A stretch of DNA of 64,000 bases. Origin: Stereum hirsutum FP-91666 SS1 (taxonomy: Eukaryota; Basidiomycota; Agaricomycetes; Russulales; Stereaceae). Every line of letters starts with the position of its first letter. Position 1 is the first letter of the stretch. Of this stretch, positions 11,922 to 22,792 are shown piece by piece. The notes beneath the pieces were generated by a model, which had not been told where the DNA came from, did no database searches, and worked only from the letters and a program-made list of their open reading frames with translations. Position numbers and translations under genes: made by a program. The stretch spans positions 1,128,943 to 1,192,942 of the forward strand of contig NW_006763141.1 in the NCBI RefSeq assembly GCF_000264905.1. The letters run 5' to 3'.

Positions 11922-12856
11922 CTACCAAGCGGCCTTCGCATACTTGTACTTATTCTCGCGGTAATAGGATCTTACGACCTGGAAAAATCGCGGTAGGACA
12001 GGTTCAACATGAGGGATCATAGCGAGACAGAAATAAAGGGATGTGTGCCTGGATGAGAGAGAGCATACCTAGGGTCGGGTCCACGTTCGAGTCTCAGTCC
12101 ATAACGGGTGGCAGACCTCTCCCTATAAATATCATCTGGGAGTGGGGTACCCGCCCTGCGAACACGATCATAATAAAGACATCATTAGTACCCCAGTCGG
12201 ACTCCGTACAGCCAGAATGACTTCGAACCGTCGACAACCATCCGAATTTGGAAAGAGAGGGGACACACCTGCAATAATCGCAAGTACAGGGCTTCTTTCC
12301 CGTCCCATGATGATCGCATCCCCATGTCATGCCCCCATCCGTACCACAGCAGGTCCACCTAAAACCTTGTGGCCAGTACTTAAAGAACTTATTCTGATCA
12401 CCATTAAACTGCGTCTCGAATTTTCTTTTCAGATCGTCCGCCTCTTCGAGAAGGCAGGCGCCCCAGCCGGTGCCTTCAGTCGGAGACGGCCAGGTGATAA
12501 GCTCCAGTCTGCCTTCATGGATGGATCCGTCTTCACAAGCGCGGTACTTGTCGTACCAGACCGTCTGGCGTTGGCAAGATCCTTTGTGAGAAGGCCAATC
12601 GGCCAATTGGCATTGTTCGCTCTAGAAGCAGGAGCATGGACGGAAGCGGTCAGATCGTGGATCAGGCGACAGAACAAGGCAATATCACGTTTATCTACAC
12701 TGAAAAAGCACAAAATAGAATGATGGTGATGATTGATAGGAAAGTAAGACTTACACAGTATTGAGGACCCTTGCATCGACCGCAACGCTTAATCTGATTT
12801 CCAGGCATTTCTATGCGGCAAGTAAAGCATCTTCCAGATTCGCGTGCAGCAGGCAT
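11922..12856 (-). CDS. MYND zinc-finger protein with C-terminal Cys-rich module
   Basis: Four exons (12856-12755, 12621-12269, 12155-12069, 11970-11922) give 196 residues. The MYND finger spans residues ~9-47: CFTCRIEM, then IKRCGRCKGPQYC spliced to SEQCQLADWPSHKGSC, so the seven Cys and one His of the family are complete. After a helical linker comes a second cluster, WTCCGTDGGMTWGCDHH and PCTCDYCRAG, ending PLPDDIYRERSATRYGLRL. The last splice acceptor is the second of two AGs seven bases apart; it keeps the frame to KAAW and a stop, whereas the first would end the protein early. MYND domains bind Pro-rich partners. The second cluster looks like another metal site. Confidence 0.85.
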
Positions 12857-13970
12857 TATGATTACAACAGTTCGCAAGAGGGAAAGAGTACAGAAATACA
12901 GATAGTCCAGCGACAGCTGGCGAGAGGGATGGTGAGGCGAAGGAGAATGCGTGAGGCTTTGACAGCAATCTGCAGAATCGTAGTCGCAGTCGCTTTTTTC
13001 TGCGATGGGGCTTGCTAGTTGCTGCTTCTTCTGACGCAACCGACTCCCATAACAGGTTGTGAGCGCCACGACCACCGTCCTCCGGCGGCGGACCACCATC
13101 CACTGTAAAGCAATGTTTCGAGATATCTCCATCTCAAAAATTGTACAAGTGATTCTAGTGTGTTGTTGACACACTCACAGTCCTAAAACCCAATATTTAA
13201 GTGGCAGCATCGAGGCTGGCTCGAGGACGAGCACTGTGGCCCCGTGTAGAGTGGCCCGTCGGAATGGCCGGAGACAGCTCCGAGTGGAGCACAGGCTTCT
13301 CCGCGAGAAATCTGGGTGCGACTACGATTCTGCAAACCGCTGGAAAAGAAGAAGGCAGTCAACAGATCCAGTCACAGTAAAATACACCACTCCGGGGTGT
13401 ATCTGTACTTCACGTTCGAACTTACCAAGAACTTACCATCAACAGTCGGCGCGATTTGCATGCGAAATCTCCTCTGTCGTAGCTAGCGATTCGACTGCTA
13501 AGCTCGGCATGCGACCGAGGATAACGAATCCAGTTCATAACGGTTCAGAAGGTACAAAGACGACACGATCGTACAAAAAACAGGACAACAGAGAGACAGC
13601 GTGTATGCGACAATCAGAGGACAGCTAGCAGAACGAAGAGCAACAAAGATCACAGCGATGACCGACGTATCATTTGTGGATTATACATATGCTTTAAATG
13701 ACAGCCGCCACCCATCGTAAATATGGTGGTGTGCGAATGATATCGTAACAAACGATCTAGAGAACAGAGAGACAGAGGGTAGGAATAGAGTAGTCATGAT
13801 ACGAGATTCCGCCCGCAGAGCGAAGCGATCAAGCCGGTATATCGTAACAAGATCATCGCGAGATCAAGGCCAATCACTATCACGGAGCAGAAGAAACCCC
13901 AAAATAGGGCACAAGAGCGAACGTGAAAGGAAAGAATAGGATAACCATGGCGCTTGAGGAAGTGGTAATC
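12857..13970. other. intergenic with a short inverted repeat
   Basis: No gene was recognised. An 18 bp inverted repeat, TGCGACTACGATTCTGCA, occurs on the plus strand at about 13317-13334 and on the minus strand at about 12987-12970. The copies sit in frames that both read EKS-x-CDYDSA. The surroundings are only weakly similar. Confidence 0.5.
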
Positions 13971-15357
13971 CTAAGGCATGGAGATCGCGAGTTCGATTCG
14001 CCAACTTCCATGAGTAACCGGCCTGAACTCCTTTATAATGAACTGATCTTCCCTCAACCGGCTAGGGTTGGGAATGTGTGCGCTCATGTTGCTACGGGGG
14101 TCCGGCCTCTGCATAACATGAAGAATCACGGAAGGAAGGGATCAATCAGCGTGATGAAATGATAATCGAACATATCATAGATGGGTACGTACACATTCCC
14201 CCCGGAAGTTGTTCAAAACCAAGCGACAAAGTCTATCATACAAAGCTCCGCGCGTGGCTGGCAACCTGTCACTCTGGCGACAAAGTTGAATATCGTGGGC
14301 CCAGTCATGGCAGTTCGGCCACTGCAATGCCGCAAAGTGAAAATATAGGAATGTCTTAGCATGTAGAAATATAATTAGAGTCAAAAAGACATTACATGAA
14401 TGTGCGCCCTGGCGTTGATCGGAGGAAACGAACCCTCACGATACAGGACCGTGTCCTCTCTACCCTCTAGGAACGTCGAGTCTCGGACGGCCAGCATACC
14501 TGGGTATAGGCTATCCTGGTCTCTGAAATAGATGGAGACCGCAGGGGAAGGCCGAGAGCCGAAACGACTGGTAGAAGCCTGTCGCCGAAAGACGAAGGGA
14601 GGCTGAACAACATCGATGAAACCGTGTGGGATGTACGGGGCCGGTGCAGTGAAAGATGTGGAAGACATTGACGGCTGGCCTAAAGCCATCACGGTGGAAT
14701 TGTTGCGGTAGTTTGTGGGGGAAGAGCGATGAAGCGTTTGCGGAGCGAAGAGCTGGATGGGGTAAGCTTATGTCAATTTCGTTCGATTAATCGAAGAACA
14801 GACAGTTGAGAACGTACCTCGGTGGAATGAGATCCTATCATACCTGCACTCATCGGAGCTCGAAAGTGGGCCTATAGAAGACAGTTAGCAAGAATATTCG
14901 CCAAAGAATGAGACAAAGTAAGGAGGACTTACTCCAGGGGCCTGGCGATGGATAGACCAGAGCTGAACCGGGGATGGCGTGCCGATGTCATTGCCCGGGA
15001 CGACAGAGCGAGGGAGACTCGCGATGGGATGAGCAACGGGACTAGAGTGAGGTGTGACGGGGCTATAGGTGAGACGATCATAACCAGGCTCGGCCGAAGC
15101 CAAGCTCGACGAATTCTGCTCTACAGATTAGCCACAGAAATAACAGAAGAAGGAAATCAACTTGCAAGTGTAGCCTCTTCTTCCCCGTAGCGATCCTGGT
15201 GGGTGTACGTATCGAGAAACTCCTGCAACTGTTCCTCAGGAGATTTGTCGACTGAACGGTCTGTCAAGTGGTGAAAGTCCGTATATCAGACCACAGGTGA
15301 CGGAAGTCCACCTGTGAAGGAAGCGTAGAACTAGCCTCGGTTGTTACGCATCGCCAT
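13971..15357 (-). CDS. conserved fungal hypothetical protein, seven exons
   Basis: Exons 15357-15348, 15260-15162, 15120-14933, 14871-14818, 14752-14396, 14321-14193 and 14108-13971 join in phase to 324 residues. The first exon (10 nt) is the least certain. The N-terminal third is acidic then Ser/Pro-rich. The C-terminal ~150 residues look folded: SPAVSIYFRDQDSLYPGML, then ARAHIHWPNCHDWAHDIQL, RGALYDRLCRLVLNNF, and finally KEFRPVTHGSWRIELAIS. From memory, a WP-x-W ... HGSW-type C-terminus recurs in unnamed Agaricomycete proteins, but I know no function for it. One intron (15161-15121) is only 41 bp, at the low end for fungi, and carries a CTAAT branch-like site. Confidence 0.7.
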
Positions 15358-16033
15358 GGCTGTCTCTGTGGATTGTGCGGAGTGGATAGCGATGGAATGT
15401 CGATTTACCAATCGATGTCGGTCGCACAGCAGAGGAGATGGATGAGGTTTCGGGAAGAGTTGTGGTAGTTGCTCTTTGGCACCATGTCGGCGGAAAATAT
15501 ACAGGCAAGGAGCCTACAGCCATGGCCTACCTGGAGCACAGTTGTGTTGCTCGACGAGGGCATGACCGGGGCGGAGCTGTAACAGAGCTGTAGGATTGTC
15601 ACTGTCAGTCAGGTGTGGGCAGGGTGTGGGCCACGGCTGTAGGATGGGCACGTGCGCCATAATAAACTCACTGGATAGAATATCGTGTCACCTTCAGATA
15701 ATAGTGTATGCTTGCCTCCATTGGCAGAAGTCACAAAATCGTAGTACGGGATCCAAGAGCAAGCAGGTCTAACGATGAAGAGTGTCTCTCAAGATCCAAA
15801 TAGGCACTGGTTTTGTCGGAAACCCCGTTTCCAAATCAGGAACATATCAGGTGCCTCGAGAGGCGCTGGCGGCGACGGGATGTCAGACATTTAGGCCGGG
15901 CCGAAGTCATTTCCAGTTCCATGACAATGAGTCGCGCCACACTTCTCGCCACAACGATGAACGCACGTCTGATATTCGTGAACCAGAATAAAACAAACAT
16001 CCAAGCCTCGTCCTACCTCGAGTATTCTCACCT
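15358..16033. other. intergenic
   Basis: Upstream of the seven-exon gene and downstream of REX1. Short frames only; no domain or splice support. Confidence 0.5.
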
Positions 16034-18776
16034 TCAAACCTTCACACTGAAAAACGCCAAGCCCCTCTTCGCCTTCTCCACCTCCTCCTCCAACATCCGC
16101 GCATCCTGACTCCTCCACACCAACTCTCCCTCTCCCTCCCCACCCTCCCCCGCCGGATTATACCCATCCACCAACGCTTCTCCGCCCCTCATCCTTTCCC
16201 TGACCCTCGTCTCAAATGCCTGCTTCTTCGCGTTCAGAGCCGACATTTTGCGCGGGTCGGAGTGCCCTGAGAAGATGAGGAAGGCGGTTCGTGGAGGGAG
16301 GGAGGCGTGGAGGGATGAGAGACGGGATTCGAGGGAGGAGAGGACGGGTGGGAGGGGTTGTGGGACTGAAGGGGGAATGAAGTCAGCCGAAGCTGAGGGT
16401 GTAGGTGGAATGGAGGATGTTGAGGGGGCTGTTGGTGCTGCAGGTGCGGGCTCAGTGGTCGGAGCGGCTTTAGGCGTGATCCCTATAAATCCCCGAATTG
16501 ATCAACACACAACGCACACATCCTCGAAAAAATCGATCGATCAAACAAAGCCCGTCCAAAAAAGGAAACTCACACCCAAGCGCATCCGCCAACCCGGTAA
16601 ACCTCCCGAACACAAACTCATGCGATCCGAGCATCTCCTTCACGCCCTCATACACTTCCTCGTCCGTATTACACGGCACCGTCGTCGTCGCCTTCGAGCC
16701 GTGCCATGTCGCCGGGTTTCCGTGGTCCACGACGGCGGTGCGGATGGTGTTGTTCGGCGTGCCTGCGTGACCCGCGGAGCGAGACATGCGCTCGAAGATG
16801 GACTCAAAATCTGTGCGGAATTCACCGTAGCCCATGCCTATCCAAAAAACATATTCACCATCAGTCTCTCGTCTTGTCTTATCTACAACGAGTAGAAAGA
16901 GCAACGTCAATGTGAAACGCACCATTCTCCACCTTCCTCTTCAACAACTCCATACAAGCCCTCGCGTCCTCCTCGGAGTCATGTCCCCCCTCCCCCCTAA
17001 CCTGTATCTCCCTCCCACACCACTTCTTCGTCAACCACGCCAAGCCGGGCTTGAGTGGCCTTCCCCTTGGATGATGATATATGATCGCCGTGTCGATGCA
17101 TTTTGGGTGACAGAGCTTTAGGGCTTTGAGGTCGGATTCAAGGGAGTGTCCGAGGAGGATGGGGGTCGGTTTTGCGGAGAGGAGGGAGAGGAGACGGGTT
17201 TGCACTTGGCGGAGGGTGGTGGTTACGGGGGCGAGGGCGGCGGGGGTTATGCCGGACCAGCTAGAGAGGGGTGGGTGGTTCGTTTGGTCAAAATTTTATG
17301 TCGTGCATACTAGGGAGGATAGGGAATGGGAGCGGAGAAAATAGGGGCATACCGAGTGAGGTAGTCGATGATGGGTTTGGAGGGTTTGACGAGAGTATCG
17401 TATTCGACCTTGCCCGTCTTATAATCAATCACGGAGACCCTCGTCAATTCCTTCCCGTCTTCGGTCAAACACTACAGCAACGCCCAAAGATCAATAATTC
17501 CATTTCTCAGTAGCCTAGACTAAAAATAGAACACGATGGAATAGAAAATGGGAAGTGACATACCATCTCGCAATCAATCGCGTAGATCTTCGCAGTAGCA
17601 GTAGGCTGCTTTTCCAAGAGCGAGTACATCTGCGGCTCCGGCGTCTCTACCCATCCTTCTGGTTTTTGGAAGACATCGGCCAAGTAGGATGGGATAGGAT
17701 AGTCGTTCTCGATCATTTGTTCGAGTTTGAGGAGGTAGAGCGTGGGATTCTTTTCTTCGCGGCGTTCAGCTGTTATGTCCCACATCCAGTAAATGTCAGT
17801 AACAAAACAAGTGCAGAAAGTCATGGAGCTGGTGACAAAAAATTGGAGAGAAAGAGAGGTGCTTACAAGCTATCCGCGCAATGACACGCTTCCTCTTCTC
17901 CTCTCCACTAACGGGACCCTGAAAAAACGAACTCAAGACCGAATGCATCTTCGTCGCTTCACCCGGTGCCTTCGTAGGCAACGCATGACTGAACGTCCGG
18001 CAGATGAACGGAACCCCACCACACGCCGCCGCCTCTTCTTCTCGTTCGTGTCCTAGTTCTCGCGCATCGCCGTCCAGCTCCATAGCTATCGGGGCAGATG
18101 TCGGGGAGGGAGTTGAAGAAGGTGATGGTGGTAAAGGTAATGAGATAGGAAGGTTAGGGTTTGAGGTTGCGGATGTGGGAAGGGGAGGGAGGGAGAGGAC
18201 TGTGTGGGTTAGGCCGGGGATGAGGAGGACGACTACTTTTTGGATCGAGTGAGGATTGTCGACGCGGATCCAGGAGCATGGCGGGGCGTCTGCGATGATG
18301 TGGAGCACAAAGTCGCGAATATCCTAGGAGCGTCGGCGTTAGTACAAGTACGACGACGTGTATGAGGACGATGGAAGATGGTGCGCCACCCACGATAATT
18401 GTGTGGCGAGGCGGTTTGACGTACCGAAACTGTTACTGCCTCTTTGCGCTTCACGATCTCATTGCCCACATACATAAACTTCGGCGGAGCAGCCTGAAGC
18501 AGTGCTCACCGGTCAGCCAAAAATAGTTCGCAGACACGACGACCGCCTGCGTGAAGAACGAGAAACACACACGTCAAGCTTTACGCCCGTCTTCTTCATC
18601 TTCTTTCCCTTTCTCTTTTCCACTTTTGTCCACTGGTCGCCCGAGCCAGTACCAGAGGTGCCACCGTCTTCTTGTTCTTGAACAAGCCCGTGCGAGACAG
18701 GTGCCGACGTTTTGGCCTTTTTTGATTTGTGCGGGCTGCTCGAGGGCGAGGACTCGGAGGATTGAGTGCGCTTCAT
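16034..18776 (-). CDS. REX1: REX1/RNH70-type RNA 3'-5' exonuclease
   Basis: Eight exons (18776-18573, 18493-18425, 18323-17867, 17769-17564, 17471-17353, 17260-16923, 16837-16574, 16482-16034) give 701 residues with continuous phase. The N-terminus is a basic, Ser-rich, Lys-rich segment (KKAKTSA, KRKGKKMKK) typical of nuclear proteins. The DEDDh exonuclease domain starts at about residue 305 with YAIDCEM, continues through LVKPSKPIIDYLTR, SGIT, ILLGHSLESDLKAL and IDTAIIYHHPRG, and closes with GHDSEEDARA; the catalytic D, E, D, H and D are all present. The C-terminus has FSGHSDPRKMSALNAKK, also seen in fungal Rex1. Family role: trimming 3' ends of 5S rRNA, tRNA and other RNAs in the nucleus. 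A truncated duplicate of its 5' end lies at 27088-27398. Confidence 0.93.
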
Positions 18777-19147
18777 GGAGGGCACGAGTCGCCAAGCGTG
18801 GTCTAGATACACGAGGCTGGTCGAAACGACGTCAAAAACGCACCGCAAGGAAAAACTGAGAGAAACGTCAAGTTCAGGAAGTGACAACTTGGAAAACAAG
18901 AGCAGAAAGCAGAACAAGTCCCAAAAGACGGAACGCGGGCACGTGATTTGGAAGACATTCACACGTTGTGTCTCAATCAAGCGGCAAGTCCATCACAATT
19001 CGGTACAAATTCGCTACGACCAAGTGGACGATTGAACCACGATATGTACTCTTAAGCTTGTTACACGCTAGTTTTTGGCTGTGAAAGGCTATGACAGAAG
19101 GTCGATCTGTCGATTTCCCCCCGATGCTGCGGTCTTTGCCGATAGGT

Positions 19148-19815
19148 TATGAAGGTTTTCCTCGGACTTTAATAGCTTGGTCTTTTTCAAAATGAAGTCA
19201 CACACAAGAAAGTCAGGGAGAACTACGTACACTGAGGTTATCCGAGGTAGTCTGAGGTCTGACGGAGTTTGACGCGGTCCGACGAGGTTGGCTGAACTCC
19301 GACGAGCTCTGACGAGCTCTTCCGGGGTTTTCCGGCCGGGAAAACGGGCGCGGACCGGCGACGCGCTCGGACGCGCTCGTCGGAGTTCATACAACCTCGT
19401 CGAACTTGGTCCTCCGGCGTCAGCGTGAAGCTTAATCGCGCAAGTTGTCTTTGGTCGGACCAGGTCAGAGCAAAGTATCACTCACCAGTCTAATTAATAT
19501 ATTTATAATTGAGCTCCAATGAGCTCTCAGGAGCTCGGACTAAGTATAACGAGCTCTTCCGAGGTCGTCTGGGATCGAATAGGCATTTGAGTGCGGTAAG
19601 TTGTCCAAGGTATGATAAAATATGATTTGGTTTGCTGGAGTTTTCTCAGCTCTGAGTTCGTACGCTGAGGTTGGATGAAGTCAGCCGAGGTCGGCTGAGG
19701 TCCGACAAGGTTTGATATAGTTTTTCACAGTCAAATGGAGTTGTCTCCGAACGTAGCTCAGAAAACCTCACCGGACCTAGTCAGACTCCTCCCTCCCTGA
19801 TATATGCAACAAATC
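19148..19815. mobile_element. insertion in duplication copy A, repeat-rich, unclassified
   Basis: Absent from the otherwise collinear copy B. It holds six GAGCTC words between 19304 and 19555 and many degenerate units like CCGACGAGGTT. An imperfect inverted repeat pairs 19281-19308 with about 19374-19401 (GACGAGGTTG with CAACCTCGTC, and ACTCCGACGAGC with its complement). A near-palindrome TTTTCCGGCCGGGAAAA sits between the arms. Short terminal words AGGTTTTC and GAAAACCT face each other near the ends. No coding frame is credible. It could be a MITE-like element, or instead sequence deleted from copy B. Confidence 0.5.
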
Positions 19816-20241
19816 GTCTACCTTCTGTCCAAGGAAAACCATCATAATAGGTGCACAGAAATCTACGAAAATCTTGTCGACTTAGCGAGGTGATGCTAAT
19901 CCTGAGATGACTCTTTACTCACAGGTTTACAGCAATTGGAGTGTTTCTAATGTTCGACTTTACCTCTTTGGCCACAGCGACACGGTCTTCTCTGACCGAT
20001 CCAACTCAGAATCCTGTCCATCACACGCCCTCTGATCTCGTCTTACTGTTGGAGACGACGCGATGATACCTCAGCGCTCAGCCCCCACGAAAATCGCTTT
20101 ACGAGAATAAAGTATAAGAGCCAGGTGTCTTGGAGGTCCATCATCAACGCCTCCTTCTTTCCGCTCCGGCGACATTTCCAAGCTCTGACCAGGAGCTAAA
20201 GATCACATATTTCCCAAACGCCATCCCGCCGATTGCGCATC

Positions 20242-20338
20242 ATGGCGAGCTTGCCTCCTGAGCAGGACTATATCTACAGTCCCAGCATCGTGGCACATCA
20301 TAATATCCTCTCGATCTCTTTCGAAACCATTTTATATG
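20242..20338 (+). pseudogene. exon 1 remnant of seven-helix membrane protein (copy A)
   Basis: A 97 nt exon starting MASLPPEQDYIYSPSIVAH, the same length and donor position as exon 1 of the intact gene at 28168. Similarity to copy B continues about 45 bp into intron 1 and then stops; no counterpart of exons 2-8 follows. It is therefore most likely a truncated gene start. It could still be spliced to unrelated downstream exons. Confidence 0.7.
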
Positions 20339-20410
20339 GTACGGCCCATAGTCTCATCGTATCGCCACCTATCTGACTGCCTGAGTCAACGAGAGCTCAT
20401 CAGTGTCACA

Positions 20411-21638
20411 GAGCAAGAACCTGTCAATCTTGAAGGTCATAACTATCTTGATGAACACCCCGAGGGCGATAACGGTGTTTTTCTTCATCATGGTATATGA
20501 GTGCGTCCGACTGGTCTCATAGTAAATTGGCACCCAGTCGCCCCGTTGAACTGGTCGACGATCGTGCGCGGACTTGGTATCGGTCTTCAAGAGTCATGTA
20601 CGGCGGGCAGAACTCTATCGTCACTCTTCATCTCCAAGCCATCTGGAATCTCAACTCTACGAAAGTTGGCCTCGTCACGCTGGCCTCAGTTATTCCTACT
20701 CTTATCTGTGTGTACCTCCCTTCCGTATATCTTCGTCCTTGCCATCTAGTTCCCTGCAGTATTGACTCTCCACTATTAGCATCGCTGATGGCAGGTTGAT
20801 TAGCTGATAGGAAAGGGAATGAGTGGGCTACTGCCATAGGTTTGATCCTCGCGTTACCTTGGTGCGGCCTCATCACAATCGACATATCTTTGGCTTTATC
20901 CATCGTTTGTTTTGCTCTTGAGAGTAAGTCGACAACCTCCCACAAACTCACTCGCCATACACTGCCCAATCATGGGAACCACAAACTGATTTTATTTGTA
21001 ACGGACGATATAGGTATGCTCATGTCTGCCGTGCTTTCCCCTGTGTCGAGTGAGCTAGCTACAGTCAGCCGGACGATAGATGGTATTTGATGTGAGTACC
21101 TGTTTGACTACCGTGAACGTGCTCTCCCGTGGTCTGCCTGATATCAAGACCTTTCTTGCTCTCAATCCACGCAAACGCCCATGTGTACGGCGCATTCAAC
21201 TTCGTCTATGGTATCGGAGCGTCCATTAAGCAATCCTACTCGACCGTATCGCCCAGTATCAGTACGTGGAAGTTGATCACCCTTTAGTTGGACCGGTGCT
21301 TGGAGGACAGGTACTGTTATATTGATCAACCACACACTCTACGACTTTTACCACCTGACTCACCAGCCTATACCATGTTTATTTTCTTCACGCACATCAA
21401 CGCTTCCTCATTCTTCTTACTGCGAACGGGACGCCATCACAATGCCGACCGGGCCACACAGATGTACCAACACGTCCCCCACAATCGAGGCTGGCTAGCG
21501 TTCAACTTCGTCGCTTTCGGACTGGTGATTGTGTCCATTGGGCTGACGTTTGCGTATACCGGCGATAGACCTTTGGCGGGACGGTTGAGAACCAGACTGA
21601 GTGGCGTGTGGCGCCGTGATCGAAAAATCGAGACATGA
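20411..21638 (+). pseudogene. probable degraded multi-pass membrane protein gene
   Basis: Several open pieces with membrane-helix character sit in order on the plus strand: KNLSILKVITILMN near 20415, VGLVTLASVIPTLIC near 20665, AIGLILALPWCGLITIDISL near 20835, and LAFNFVAFGLVIVSIGLTF near 21500, ending RDRKIET and a stop at 21638. GT and AG sites exist between them, but I could not link all pieces without a stop or a frame break. It may be a decayed relative of fungal seven-helix proteins, or a real gene whose splicing I failed to read. Confidence 0.35.
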
Positions 21639-22658
21639 GCGATGGGTTCTGGAGAGCGTGACGAACCGTCGCGTACGAGCACGAGCTGCGGTCGGAACCA
21701 TATAACAACTCCTTGTCTCATAGACGATTCATGATCAAAATAACGAACTGTATGAAAGATAGATCATACATGGCCATCTCTTTCTCTGGGCGCGCTGTAG
21801 TGAATATCTATGAAAGGGAGGACAGACCGAACAAGAGCCCACGGCATTCGGCACTAAAGCGGCATCGAGTGGATAGTAGAAACAGGTTGGCACGGTAACT
21901 CTTGGAAGGAAATGAACACGGGCTGCAGCAAGTCGACGCTCGTGATATCATGGTCGTTGTGCAAACAAAGATTCAATCGACCTCGAGGCACATACCATGC
22001 ATTCGAGATCTCCCATAGACGGCATGGAAAGCGCTGGGTGCTACCAAATCTTTTTAATCGGATGGATGGTAGTCAATGAAAGGGCATCATGTTCTGGAAG
22101 AATATTCAAGTTGTGTGATCGGGGATGACGCGTACGATGAGTGGCTCACCTTGCCACTGCGCTGCACGGCACAGACCTCTCACCACCGCCGTTCAGCATC
22201 CTTCCGTGAAGGGGAGGAACAATTCGTACATTTATGTCACGCGCAGCTAGGTGAAGGCCTCCCCTTGGATATGTTCGTAGTCGACCTTGGGGGAGGGGAA
22301 AAATATTCTGGTCAGCTTTTCACGGCACTCGCCGCGAACAAAGGAACGTCGAGCGTGTCTTAGAACGTAATAGCGCCGAAAAATGGAACGACGACCGGCT
22401 TCCCGCCCCACAGCACTGACACTGTACACGCGTCTTTCCCTTTGTCTGAACCTCGAGGCATCAGCGACACGTCGTAATGAAGTCAAAGGTCGCTTTGTCC
22501 CGGAGCGGATCCAGAACGACCTGTCGCTTTAGAAACCAAGAAAAAGTTAAGGTCAACAAAGAAAACAAAGCTTCCGGCGGAAGGAGGCGTGTTGACTTTG
22601 CCTGCGAAGATGTGGAATCTGCCGAGGACAAAGGGCAGTTCAAAGTTAAGTCCAGCAA
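21639..22658. other. intergenic
   Basis: No coding frame recognised. It holds the upstream region of zinc-finger paralogue 2. Confidence 0.5.
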
Positions 22659-22665
22659 TATATAA
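22659..22665 (+). promoter_or_regulatory. TATA box of zinc-finger paralogue 2
   Basis: TATATAA lies 134 bases upstream of the ATG at 22793. It argues against the longer frame that opens at 22589, which would begin upstream of the likely transcription start. Confidence 0.6.
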
Positions 22666-22792
22666 GCAGGCTTCGAACGACGAGAGGAAGAGCATAACCA
22701 CTCGTCCCCAACTGCCTGATCGTCTGCTCTCAAGCGCTTACTGCTCTTCCTCGACTCTTGTTTTCCGCACCAACTTTAGACAACTAACAAAC

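Larger units (their letters stand above)
18467..20385. repeat. segmental duplication, copy A
   Basis: It matches 27088-28330 in the same orientation, first in REX1 exons 1-2 and the sequence upstream of it, then in the spacer (shared words CGATGCTGCGG and AGGTTTACAGCAA) and exon 1 of a membrane-protein gene. Sequence identity by eye is about 85-90%. Copy A is longer because about 670 bp (19148-19815) are absent from copy B. Confidence 0.85.

Noticed and set aside
22589..22792. N-terminal extension of zinc-finger paralogue 2 to an upstream ATG
   Set aside because: A TATATAA box at 22659-22665 lies inside it and the paralogues start at the equivalent of 22793.
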